From assembly GCA_007117775.1 (NCBI GenBank), contig SKFX01000081.1, positions 1-9,641 of the forward strand: 9,641 nucleotides of DNA. The letters run 5' to 3'. The stretch comes from Ilumatobacteraceae bacterium (GTDB taxonomy: Bacteria > Actinomycetota > Acidimicrobiia > Acidimicrobiales > Ilumatobacteraceae). The notes below the pieces were generated by a model. That model saw nothing but the letters and a program-made list of their open reading frames with translations. It did no database searches and had not been told where the DNA came from. The position numbers and the translations under genes are program-made. Shown here in pieces: positions 1 to 6,140 of this stretch (its first letter is position 1; each line of letters begins with the position of its first letter).

Positions 1-663
1 TGCATCGGGTTCTCGACCGCGGTGACCCGCAGTGTCGAGTACATCAACGCTCTGCGGACACCGGCGGGCAGCCATGAGCGGATCGCGGTGGTGGAGTTGT
101 TCGGTCGCAACTCCGGGGAGACCTCGCTGATCGCGGCCTATCTCGCCGATGCCGACCGGGCGCTCATCAGCGAGGTGCCCTTCGATGTCGAACGTCTCGC
201 CGAGATGGTGATCGCCGATCGCACTGCGAATCCGAGTCGCTATGCGGTGGTGGTGGTCTCCGAGGGTGCCAGCATGCTCGGCGGCCAGGTCGTCGAATAC
301 GGCCAGGAGGACGCCTACGGCCATCGCAAGCTCGGTGGGATCGGCCAGCACGTCGGCGACGCCCTGAAGGGTCTCACCGGTCTCGATATCGTCAACCAGC
401 AGCTCGCCTATCTGATGCGCGCCGGTGCACCCGACTCGCTCGACCGGATGGTCGGCACATCGTTCGGCGCGTTGGCAGTGGACCAGCTGCGCCAGGGCCA
501 CACCGGGGTGATGGTGTCATTGCAGAACGGGGTCTACACCACCGTGCCGATCGACACCTGCATCAGCGGCCTCAAGCGTGTCGATGTGGACGAGCTCTAC
601 GATTCCGAGCAGTACCGACCACGGGTCAAGCATCTGCTCGGCAAGCCGATGTTCTTGTACTGA
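1..663 (+). CDS. pfkA: 6-phosphofructokinase, C-terminal part (5' end outside window)
   Basis: Phosphofructokinase phosphorylates fructose 6-phosphate to fructose 1,6-bisphosphate in the cytoplasm, the committing step of glycolysis. The reading frame is open from base 1, so 220 C-terminal residues are visible and the start lies outside. Family landmarks, numbered from the first codon here: SHERIAVVELFGR (24-36), matching the SHxR...VExMGR segment in which the Arg reaches the sugar phosphate of a neighbouring subunit; SEG (87-89), whose Glu corresponds to the substrate-binding Glu; and RAGAPDSLDR (140-149), matching the QRGGxPxxxDR substrate segment. The stretch between SEG and that segment is longer than in the E. 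coli enzyme and holds AYGHRKLGGIGQ-like sequence (105-116), as in actinobacterial enzymes. The ATP-or-pyrophosphate deciding loop is in the missing half, so the phosphoryl donor cannot be told. The symbol is assigned by family. Confidence 0.93.
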   Translation, partial: CIGFSTAVTRSVEYINALRTPAGSHERIAVVELFGRNSGETSLIAAYLADADRALISEVPFDVERLAEMVIADRTANPSRYAVVVVSEGASMLGGQVVEYGQEDAYGHRKLGGIGQHVGDALKGLTGLDIVNQQLAYLMRAGAPDSLDRMVGTSFGALAVDQLRQGHTGVMVSLQNGVYTTVPIDTCISGLKRVDVDELYDSEQYRPRVKHLLGKPMFLY

Positions 664-680
664 TCCGGGTCATGTACTGA

Positions 681-698
681 GCCGGTACTCGAACCGGC
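681..698 (+). terminator. Possible hairpin terminator after phosphofructokinase
   Basis: GCCGGT (681-686) and ACCGGC (693-698) form a perfect 6-bp stem with a 6-base loop, 18 bases after the phosphofructokinase stop. No T-run follows, which is common for actinobacterial hairpins but weakens the call. A second GC-rich hairpin (GGGCC 752-756, GGCCC 762-766) lies further on in the same gap. Confidence 0.35.
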
Positions 699-792
699 CC
701 GGCCGACTCCGCGGACTCCCCACGGCGACGCTGCAGTCAGGCGCCGGATCTGGGCCCGATCGGCCCGGGCGCGCCGCTCTATTCGCCGCTAG

Positions 793-808
793 CACTGTGA
801 TCACGGTG
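793..808. promoter_or_regulatory. Near-perfect 16-bp palindrome before the glycosyltransferase
   Basis: CACTGTGATCACGGTG is symmetric about its centre except for one base pair (T796 against G805), with a perfect GTGATCAC core. It ends 9 bases before the Shine-Dalgarno sequence of the glycosyltransferase gene, a position suited to an operator. The spacing is not that of a Crp site, which has six bases between TGTGA and TCACA, and no specific regulator can be named. No convincing -10 box was recognised in 664-829. Confidence 0.3.
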
Positions 809-829
809 CACGCGTCGAAAGGATCGGGT

Positions 830-1891
830 ATGAAGATCGGGATCATGGCGGGACCGTGGTTGAGCGTCCCGCCCGACGGCTACGGCGGCTCCGAACTCGT
901 CATCGATGCGCTGGCACGCGGGTTCGCTGCGTCCGGCAATGAGGTGATGTTGTGGACCACCGGCGACTCCACCTGTCCAGTGCCGAGCGCACACCGGTAT
1001 CCGCAGGCCCAGATGCCCCGAATCGGCCAGATCGACTGCGAGGTCCAACACCTCGTCGACGGCTATCAGGCGATGTGGGAGTGGGGCGCAGACATCGTGC
1101 ATGATCACACCACCATCGGCCCGCTGCTCGCCCGGAGCAATGGTGAGCGACTGGTGACGACCACCAATCATGGTCCGTTCGACACCGAGGCGGCCTCGCT
1201 GTATCGCGTGCTCGCTGGTCAGGTGCCGATCGTGGCCATCAGCCGTGATCAGGCCTCGCGGGCTCCGATGGGGTCGGTCAGCACGGTCATCCACCACGGC
1301 ATCGACGTCGATGCAGTCCCCATCGGAGACGGTGCCGGTGACCGCTTCGGTCCGTATTACGCGTTCTTGGGTCGGATGGCACCCGATAAGGGAGTGCATA
1401 CCGCCATCGCTGCGGCGCGCGCCGCAGGGGTGCGGTTGTTGATCGCTGCCAAGATGCGCGATCGCGCTGAGCACCGCTATTTCGCCGAGCAGGTCCGACC
1501 GCTCCTCGGCGACGGGATCGACTACATCGGCGAGGTCGGTGCAGCCGACAAAGCAGCATTCCTCGGTGCAGCCGTTGCGCTGGTGAACCCGATCGAATGG
1601 CCCGAACCCTTCGGTCTGGTGATGGTCGAGGCGCTCGCCGCGGGAACTCCGGTGATCACGCGGCCGATCGGTTCGGCGCCGGAGCTCATCGACGATGGTC
1701 TGACCGGCTTCGTCGCCGATGATGTCGCCGGCCTCACCACCGCCATCCACGCAGCATGGTCACTCGATCGGTCGATCTGTCGGGCCGTGGCCGTCGAGCG
1801 GTTCTCCAGTGCCCGGATGGTCGCGGAGCACCTCGCATTCTTCGAGGCATTGCTCCGCGAACCGGCCCAGCGAACGCTGCGACTGGCGTGA
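830..1891 (+). CDS. Glycosyltransferase family 4 protein (GT-B fold)
   Basis: Retaining GT4 enzymes move a sugar from a nucleotide sugar to an acceptor; the substrates here cannot be read from sequence. The protein has 353 residues, a usual GT4 length. The N-terminal Rossmann half opens with MKIGIMAGPW and a PPDGYGGSE loop (14-22) typical of GT4. The C-terminal half has GRMAPDKGV (181-189), the donor-binding region, and EPFGLVMVE (259-267), the family's EX7E motif with both Glu present. The ATG at 830 is chosen because GAAAGGA (817-823) lies 6 bases before it and because the fold starts at this Met; the frame stays open upstream to 578, but that part overlaps the phosphofructokinase gene and has no family-like sequence. 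The next gene starts 4-7 bases after the stop, so the two are almost surely co-transcribed. GT4 proteins of this kind are often found beside debranching-type glucosidases, which suggests an alpha-glucan or glucoside role. Confidence 0.9.
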   Translation: MKIGIMAGPWLSVPPDGYGGSELVIDALARGFAASGNEVMLWTTGDSTCPVPSAHRYPQAQMPRIGQIDCEVQHLVDGYQAMWEWGADIVHDHTTIGPLLARSNGERLVTTTNHGPFDTEAASLYRVLAGQVPIVAISRDQASRAPMGSVSTVIHHGIDVDAVPIGDGAGDRFGPYYAFLGRMAPDKGVHTAIAAARAAGVRLLIAAKMRDRAEHRYFAEQVRPLLGDGIDYIGEVGAADKAAFLGAAVALVNPIEWPEPFGLVMVEALAAGTPVITRPIGSAPELIDDGLTGFVADDVAGLTTAIHAAWSLDRSICRAVAVERFSSARMVAEHLAFFEALLREPAQRTLRLA

Positions 1892-1898
1892 TGGGGTG

Positions 1899-4037
1899 AT
1901 GCAACCGATCGGACCGGCCGGCCAGGGGTTCAACCTGACCAGACCCAGCGCGTCGCTGGTGCATGCAAACGGCATGGTCACCCTGATCGAGGGACAGACC
2001 TTCCAGCTGAGCGATCGTGCTGGGGACATGTATCCCGAACACTCCCATGGTCTGTTGATGTTCGACACCCGGGTGCTCTCGCGCTGGCAGATGACCGTGA
2101 ACGGCTCGGGTCTCGAACCGCTCGTGGTCGAGGTCTCAGAACCCTTCGCCGCCCAGATGGTTTCGGTGGTGCGCCTCGACGGAGAGGGGGCTGATGCCCA
2201 TCTCGTGGTTCGCAGGCATCGACAGTTGAGCCGCGGTATGCGAGAGCGGATCACGATCTCGAACCATCACCTCGAACCCCAGAGCGTGGTCGCAGTGATC
2301 GACTGCGATGTCGATTTCGTCACCCTGTTCGATGTGAAAGCGCACCGGATCCCGCGCCTCATCGGCCGTCATGTCCACGAGCTCACCGATCGGGCGCTGG
2401 TGTTCGGATATCAAGATGCCCATCGCGATACCGAGGTGGTCATCAGCGCCGATGACACCGCGACACTGCTGCCGGGTCGGCTCTGCTGGCAGGCGACGAT
2501 CGAGCCCGGTGATGAGATCGAACTGACCGTCGAAGTGGCCGTCGTGCTGTCGGGCACGATGGTCGAGCCGATCTTCAACGGCGCGGCGCGACCCCATGGG
2601 CCCCGCCAGCGGCTCGAGCGCTGGTTCGCCACAATTCCGCGGGTCCAGACCGACTCGGTCTCACTCTCGGCGGTGATCGCCCGCTCCGCGAGCGATCTCG
2701 GGGCGTTGCGGATCCATGACCCGGACCATCCGGATCTTCCGATCCTGGCGGCCGGTGCGCCATGGTTCATGACCCTGTTCGGTCGTGATTCACTCCTGAC
2801 CGCATGGATGACGCTGATCGCCGATCCATCGATCGCGCATGGAGTGCTCGAGACCCTCGCCCGTTTCCAAGGTGAGGAGGTCAATGCCACCACCGAGGAG
2901 GAGCCGGGCAAGATCCTCCATGAGATCCGGTTCGGACATGCCGACGCCCTCGCGCTCGGTGGGGGAGAGCGCTATTACGGTTCGGTCGATGCGACCCCGT
3001 TGTTCGTGATGATGGTGGCCGAACTGGCCCGATGGAATGTGAACGATGAACTGACGGCTCGACTGCTGCCCCATGTGGATCGGGCGCTCGCGTGGATCGA
3101 GGACTGTGGCGACCGCGACGGGGACGGGTTCGTCGAATATGAGCGCCTGAACCCCGACGGACTCATCAATCAGGGGTGGAAGGACTCCTGGGACGCGATC
3201 CGTCATGCCGATGGATCTCTGGCGCGCGGACCGATCGCGCTCTGTGAGGTGCAGGGCTATGTCTATGCCGCCTACCGGGCGCGCGCCGCATTGGCCAAGA
3301 TCACCGGTGAGGGCGATGTCGAGCGGTACCAGGCGCGCGCCGATGATCTGCAACGTCGTTTCAATGAGGCGTTCTGGGTCGATGGGCTCGGCACCTACGC
3401 CCTCGCGCTCGACGGCGATAAACGTCCGGTTGCATCGGTGGCGTCCAATGTGGGCCACTGTCTGTGGACCGGCATCGTCGATGATGACCGGGCACCATCG
3501 GTCATCGCGCATCTGTTGTCCGATGAGGTGTTCACCGGGTTCGGTGTGCGCACATTGTCTGCCGCCATGCCGTTCTACAACCCGGTCAGTTACCACAATG
3601 GGTCGGTCTGGCCCCATGACAATGCCATCTGCGCGGCTGGTCTCGCCCGTTACGGCGAACGCGACGGTGCGAATCGCATCATCGCCGCGCAACTCGACGT
3701 CGCCCGCGCCATGGGCTACCGGTTGCCTGAGCTGTTCGCCGGGTTCGATCGCGACCATCTCGGTGTACCGGCACCATATCCATCATCGTGTTCCCCCCAG
3801 GCCTGGGCGGCGGCATCGCCGCTGTTGTGGTTGCGGGTCATGTTGGGTCTGGATCCGGCATCGTCCGATGACGAGGTCTGGCTGGATCCGCATCTGCCCG
3901 CCGGTATCAACCGGCTGGCCGTCTCGGGGATCTCGATCGCCGGGCGTCAGTTCAGCGTGGATGTGAGCGACGGTGCGGTCGAGATCGGCGGCCTCGACGG
4001 CATCGAGGTGCACCGATGCGCTCGACCCCGCCGCTGA
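1899..4037 (+). CDS. Amylo-alpha-1,6-glucosidase / glycogen debranching enzyme family protein
   Basis: The 712-residue protein has the two-part layout of bacterial debranching-type glycosidases. The N-terminal beta-rich domain (about 25-230) contains TLIEGQTFQLSDRAGDM (28-44) and GLLMFDTRVLSRW (51-63), matching the GDE N-terminal domain. The catalytic (alpha/alpha)6 barrel (about 255-690) contains GAPWFMTLFGRDSLLTAW (286-303), NQGWKDSWDAI (424-434), CEVQGYVYAAYRA (449-461) and NPVSYHNGSVWPHDNAI (561-577), all hallmarks of the amylo-alpha-1,6-glucosidase family. Members hydrolyse alpha-glucosidic linkages in glycogen-like or smaller glucosides; the true substrate is uncertain. ATG 1899 is preferred, with GTG 1896 an equal possibility. 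The frame is open back to 1719 inside the glycosyltransferase gene, but that stretch is out-of-frame shadow. No strong Shine-Dalgarno is seen, so translation is probably coupled to the upstream gene. No signal peptide is present, so the protein is predicted to be cytoplasmic. Confidence 0.9.
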   Translation: MQPIGPAGQGFNLTRPSASLVHANGMVTLIEGQTFQLSDRAGDMYPEHSHGLLMFDTRVLSRWQMTVNGSGLEPLVVEVSEPFAAQMVSVVRLDGEGADAHLVVRRHRQLSRGMRERITISNHHLEPQSVVAVIDCDVDFVTLFDVKAHRIPRLIGRHVHELTDRALVFGYQDAHRDTEVVISADDTATLLPGRLCWQATIEPGDEIELTVEVAVVLSGTMVEPIFNGAARPHGPRQRLERWFATIPRVQTDSVSLSAVIARSASDLGALRIHDPDHPDLPILAAGAPWFMTLFGRDSLLTAWMTLIADPSIAHGVLETLARFQGEEVNATTEEEPGKILHEIRFGHADALALGGGERYYGSVDATPLFVMMVAELARWNVNDELTARLLPHVDRALAWIEDCGDRDGDGFVEYERLNPDGLINQGWKDSWDAIRHADGSLARGPIALCEVQGYVYAAYRARAALAKITGEGDVERYQARADDLQRRFNEAFWVDGLGTYALALDGDKRPVASVASNVGHCLWTGIVDDDRAPSVIAHLLSDEVFTGFGVRTLSAAMPFYNPVSYHNGSVWPHDNAICAAGLARYGERDGANRIIAAQLDVARAMGYRLPELFAGFDRDHLGVPAPYPSSCSPQAWAAASPLLWLRVMLGLDPASSDDEVWLDPHLPAGINRLAVSGISIAGRQFSVDVSDGAVEIGGLDGIEVHRCARPRR

Positions 4038-4044
4038 GCGGCAC

Positions 4045-4067
4045 CTCATCGAGCGATGCCCGATGAG
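4045..4067 (+). terminator. Possible hairpin terminator after the debranching enzyme
   Basis: CTCATCG (4045-4051) pairs perfectly with CGATGAG (4061-4067), a 7-bp stem with a 9-base loop that begins 8 bases after the operon's last stop codon. There is no T-run after it. The position favours a terminator, but the structure is modest. Confidence 0.35.
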
Positions 4068-4081
4068 CGAGTCTGCGTAAA

Positions 4082-4114
4082 TGCTTTCGAAGTGCTGCTG
4101 AACTGCTGATCACC
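4082..4114 (+). promoter_or_regulatory. Weak 11-bp-phased direct repeats before the regulator gene
   Basis: Three units start with TGCT at 4082, 4093 and 4104, exactly 11 bases apart, with loose agreement to TGCTGNTGAAC over the rest. The array ends beside the presumed -35 region of a candidate promoter whose -10 box is TAGGCT at 4139-4144. OmpR/PhoB-family regulators bind 11-bp-phased direct repeats, so this could be an autoregulatory site. An additional out-of-phase TGCT at 4096 shows that chance is a real possibility. Confidence 0.3.
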
Positions 4115-4138
4115 CTGTCCGGTCGCTGAGGCCACGCT

Positions 4139-4144
4139 TAGGCT
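4139..4144 (+). promoter_or_regulatory. Candidate -10 box (TAGGCT) for the regulator gene
   Basis: TAGGCT fits the actinobacterial TAnnnT -10 pattern and lies in the 244-base gap before the regulator gene. No good -35 is seen at 4116-4121. If used, the transcript would have a leader of about 130 bases. The rest of the gap holds nothing else recognised. Confidence 0.3.
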
Positions 4145-4281
4145 CGGCTCGATGAGGCCGCATCGAGGTGTTGGCGAACCGTTGTCCGGCGCCCGACCTG
4201 TGTGGCCCGCGAACCGCGTGGCCGGCGACGAGCACAGCGATTGGGTGATCTCGCTGCTCGGGTTCGCTGAAGGGGCTCTGG

Positions 4282-4794
4282 GTGGCTGACTGGACCCGCT
4301 ACCTGTTGGTGAGCGGCGGCGATCCGAATCTGATGCAGATGGCTGCCCAGCAGTTATCCAAAGCAGGATTCGACGTCACGTTGATGGAAGGTGTCCCGGT
4401 CGAGGTCGGACAGACGATCGCGCAGATCGAGTCGGCTCGGCCGGTGACGGTCCTCGGGCCCGTGCCACTGTCGATCGTGGACCACGGCCCCGAACTCGTC
4501 GCCGGCTCGGTGCGCATCGATGTGCCCGGACGTCGACTCTATGTCGGATCGCAATTGACCGATCTGACCGCGAGCGAGTTCAGCCTGTGCGAATACCTGA
4601 TCCGCAACCGTGACCGAGTGGTCGATAAGCCCGAACTGATGAGGTATCTGCGCGGCAGTGACCACTACAGCCCGAACCTCATCGAGGCCATCGTGTCAGC
4701 GGTGCGACGAAAGCTCGGTGCGGACGCCGCCGCGATGATCGAGACCGTACGCGGAGTCGGCTATATCGTGCGCAGCGACTCGTCGTCTGACTGA
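4282..4794 (+). CDS. OmpR/PhoB-type winged-helix regulator with degenerate, shortened receiver
   Basis: The C-terminal half (about 76-164) is a clear Trans_reg_C winged-helix DNA-binding domain: LTDLTASEFSLCEYLIRN (92-109), a basic recognition-helix region ending AVRRKLG (140-146), and the wing IETVRGVGYIV (153-163). The first 60 residues follow the start of a receiver fold: strand YLLVSGG (7-13), helix over 15-30, strand DVTLMEG (31-37), helix over 41-53, strand PVTVLGP (54-60). The paired acidic residues after strand 1 are reduced to SGGD, the phospho-acceptor Asp after strand 3 is replaced by Gly-Pro, and the rest of the receiver (strands 4-5 with the conserved Thr/Ser and Lys) is missing. 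At 170 residues it is well short of the usual 220-240. The GTG start has a good Shine-Dalgarno (GAAGGGG, 4269-4275) 6 bases upstream. No histidine kinase is nearby. It probably acts without phosphorylation, and the next gene is its likeliest target. Confidence 0.85.
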   Translation: MADWTRYLLVSGGDPNLMQMAAQQLSKAGFDVTLMEGVPVEVGQTIAQIESARPVTVLGPVPLSIVDHGPELVAGSVRIDVPGRRLYVGSQLTDLTASEFSLCEYLIRNRDRVVDKPELMRYLRGSDHYSPNLIEAIVSAVRRKLGADAAAMIETVRGVGYIVRSDSSSD

Positions 4795-4806
4795 GCGCAC
4801 GCTGCT

Positions 4807-4819
4807 CGGTGGCGCACCG
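4807..4819 (+). terminator. Small hairpin after the regulator gene
   Basis: CGGTG and CACCG (4807-4811, 4815-4819) form a 5-bp stem with a 3-base loop 12 bases after the regulator stop. The octamer GCTCGGTG occurs at 4804-4811 and again at 4819-4826. It could end the regulator transcript, but it is short and has no T-run. Confidence 0.22.
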
Positions 4820-4830
4820 CTCGGTGTGCA

Positions 4831-4885
4831 CTGCCATGTGGCTGTCATCTGGCTGTGATGTGAACACCATGTGGCTGGCGCGCGG
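4831..4885 (+). promoter_or_regulatory. 11-bp-phased CTGTCAT-type direct repeat array (PhoB/PhoP-like operator)
   Basis: Consecutive 11-base units start at 4831, 4842, 4853, 4864 and 4875. Against CTGTCATGTGG the first three match at 10, 10 and 9 of 11 positions; the last two match at 7 of 11. Units 2 and 3 give CTGTCAT, four bases, CTGTGAT, which is 13 of 14 against the E. coli Pho box core. On the other strand they give 13 of 14 against the M. tuberculosis PhoP motif (TCACAGC-N4-TCACAGC). The array ends just before the -35 position of a promoter whose -10 is at 4911-4916, the usual place for an activator of the OmpR/PhoB family. Confidence 0.65.
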
Positions 4886-4910
4886 CCCACAGGCGAGGTT
4901 GTTGGTTCCG

Positions 4911-4916
4911 TACGGT
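4911..4916 (+). promoter_or_regulatory. Candidate -10 box (TACGGT) of the surface-protein gene
   Basis: TACGGT fits TAnnnT. The expected -35 position (4888-4893, CACAGG) is poor, as is usual for activator-dependent promoters, and the phased repeats end directly before it. Transcription would begin near 4923-4924, leaving a leader of about 30 bases that contains the Shine-Dalgarno GAGGAG (4942-4947). Confidence 0.45.
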
Positions 4917-4952
4917 GCTCCTGACCCAACCCCCGACCCCTGAGGAGTCACC

Positions 4953-6080
4953 ATGAGGAGCAAATGGGTCATTGCGCTCAGCGCAGTCATCATCACCGTT
5001 GGAGCCGTCGCGGCCATCACCCAGTTGCGGGGCTCCCCCGACTCGGGTGAGGCCGACGGCCCGGGTGGTAACTGTCCAATCACGGTCACCGTCGACGGCC
5101 AGACCTGGCAGGGCATCAAGACCGATACCCCCGGGTCGGGGCCGAGTCGGGATTTCGCAGCCGGCACCGTGTTCTGTGTCAAGGCCGCAGCGATGAACAG
5201 CGGCGTGATCGGCGCCGGCCCCGCTTGGGCTGGGGGAACGTTCACGACCGGTCCGAATTGGAGCCCGCCGAACGCCGATATCAGCAACTACGTGATCTAC
5301 ACGTTGGTGTCACCAACGACGACGACGGCTGACAACACGACACCTCCTCCGGTTGAGTCTCGGCTGGGTCTCACCTACAACCAGGACTGCGCGCCGGACG
5401 ACACGAACACCTGGCGCATTCGCCCGGTCGACGTAAACGCCTCGGTGAAGTGGGAGCTGATCAACGCTCCCGGCACCTACAGCGGGACCATGAACCCGGG
5501 CGACGGTGAGTTCTGGGTCGAGGCTCCCCGAGCCCAGACCACGGCGATCCTGAAGTGGGACAGTGATGGCAACGGCTCGCTCGACAAGCAGAGCCCGAAA
5601 GCCAGCGGACCCGACCTGACACCCGAGTCCCACCCCGAGCTGTTCGAGCCCGGCGCGAAGTGCGGCCCCGAGATCCCACCGACCACGGAACCGCCCGTCA
5701 CGACCGAGCCCGAGACCACGGTCCCCACCACCACGGAACCCGAGACCACGGTCCCCACCACGACGGAACCCGACGGGCCTGATCCGTTGGATCTTCCGAC
5801 CACGACGACTCCCGACGTTCCCGGCCCGCTGGTGCTGCCAGACCTGACACCTCCAGATGACCTCGAGCTCAACGGTGTGCCCGGGACGGTGACCCCCGAT
5901 GTGCCCGCCGGGGCCGACGGCCCGACTCCGCTCGATACCCCCGGATCTCCGACGCTGCAGACGCCGGTGGCGGGACCACGTCTCCCGGTGACGGGATCGG
6001 AGACGTGGCAGGTCGGGCTCTTGGCGGTCGGTCTGATCTCCGGAGGTTTCGGACTGCGGCTGCTGGCTCGGCGGGACTGA
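4953..6080 (+). CDS. Secreted LPVTG-anchored surface protein with Thr/Pro/Glu-rich linker
   Basis: The protein has 375 residues. A basic N-terminus and hydrophobic segment (5-23) form a signal peptide, with possible cleavage after Ala21, or else an N-terminal anchor. The first ectodomain (about 40-120) has Cys41 and Cys75 in an FCVKAAAMNSG context and ends ISNYVIYTL, a pattern seen in secreted actinobacterial proteins. A second domain (about 138-240) has Cys146 and Cys237 and a Trp-rich core (TWRIRPVD, VKWELI). A DSDGNGSLD loop (203-211) resembles a calcium-binding loop. Then come a linker rich in Thr, Pro and Glu (241-290), a Pro/Asp-rich stretch, LPVTG (344-348), a transmembrane helix (about 352-371) and the tail ARRD, the order of a sortase-type wall-sorting signal. 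The ATG follows GAGGAG by 5 bases. No sortase gene is in the window. The function is unknown; a surface or binding role is inferred. Confidence 0.85.
   Translation: MRSKWVIALSAVIITVGAVAAITQLRGSPDSGEADGPGGNCPITVTVDGQTWQGIKTDTPGSGPSRDFAAGTVFCVKAAAMNSGVIGAGPAWAGGTFTTGPNWSPPNADISNYVIYTLVSPTTTTADNTTPPPVESRLGLTYNQDCAPDDTNTWRIRPVDVNASVKWELINAPGTYSGTMNPGDGEFWVEAPRAQTTAILKWDSDGNGSLDKQSPKASGPDLTPESHPELFEPGAKCGPEIPPTTEPPVTTEPETTVPTTTEPETTVPTTTEPDGPDPLDLPTTTTPDVPGPLVLPDLTPPDDLELNGVPGTVTPDVPAGADGPTPLDTPGSPTLQTPVAGPRLPVTGSETWQVGLLAVGLISGGFGLRLLARRD
5711..5770 (+). repeat. 30-bp tandem repeat, two copies, in the linker of the surface protein
   Basis: 5711-5740 and 5741-5770 differ at one base (29 of 30 identical) and each encodes ETTVPTTTEP in frame with the gene. 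A more diverged Thr/Glu/Pro-rich copy precedes them. Because the unit is a multiple of three, gain or loss of copies would change linker length without breaking the frame. Confidence 0.9.
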
Positions 6081-6114
6081 GCACACCGCATCGCTCACAG
6101 CCGACCGTCGCGGG

Positions 6115-6140
6115 ACGTCATCGCTCTCGGGCGATGGCGT
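6115..6140. terminator. Bidirectional hairpin between convergent genes
   Basis: ACGTCATCGC (6115-6124) and GCGATGGCGT (6131-6140) form a 10-bp stem with a 6-base loop; the only imperfect pair is T6118 with G6137 (a U-G wobble in the plus-strand RNA). It lies between the stop of the surface-protein gene and, directly adjacent, the stop of the minus-strand kinase gene, so it can serve both. Neither side has a T-run. Confidence 0.6.

Noticed and set aside
793..808. Crp/cAMP-receptor-type site
   Set aside because: TGTGA and TCAC are directly joined without the 6-base spacer such sites need; only a generic palindrome is reported.
578..829. Upstream extension of the glycosyltransferase reading frame
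   Set aside because: It overlaps the phosphofructokinase gene in another frame and has no family sequence, while ATG 830 has a well-spaced Shine-Dalgarno.
779..1750. Long minus-strand open frame (323 codons) opposite the glycosyltransferase
   Set aside because: It lies opposite a clear GT4 gene, its translation has no recognisable domain, and such antisense frames are expected in GC-rich coding DNA.
1..1920. High density of GATC (26 counted by hand in the first 1,920 bases)
   Set aside because: Frequent Ile ATC after G-ending codons and Asp GAT before C-starting codons account for most of it, so no special methylation or uptake signal is claimed.
2790..3758. Long minus-strand open frame (322 codons) opposite the debranching enzyme
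   Set aside because: It is a shadow of the catalytic domain, whose motifs on the plus strand are unmistakable.
5310..6098. Minus-strand open frames opposite the surface-protein gene
   Set aside because: The translations are Arg/Gly-rich with no family features; the plus strand has a signal peptide, linker, LPVTG and a proper Shine-Dalgarno.
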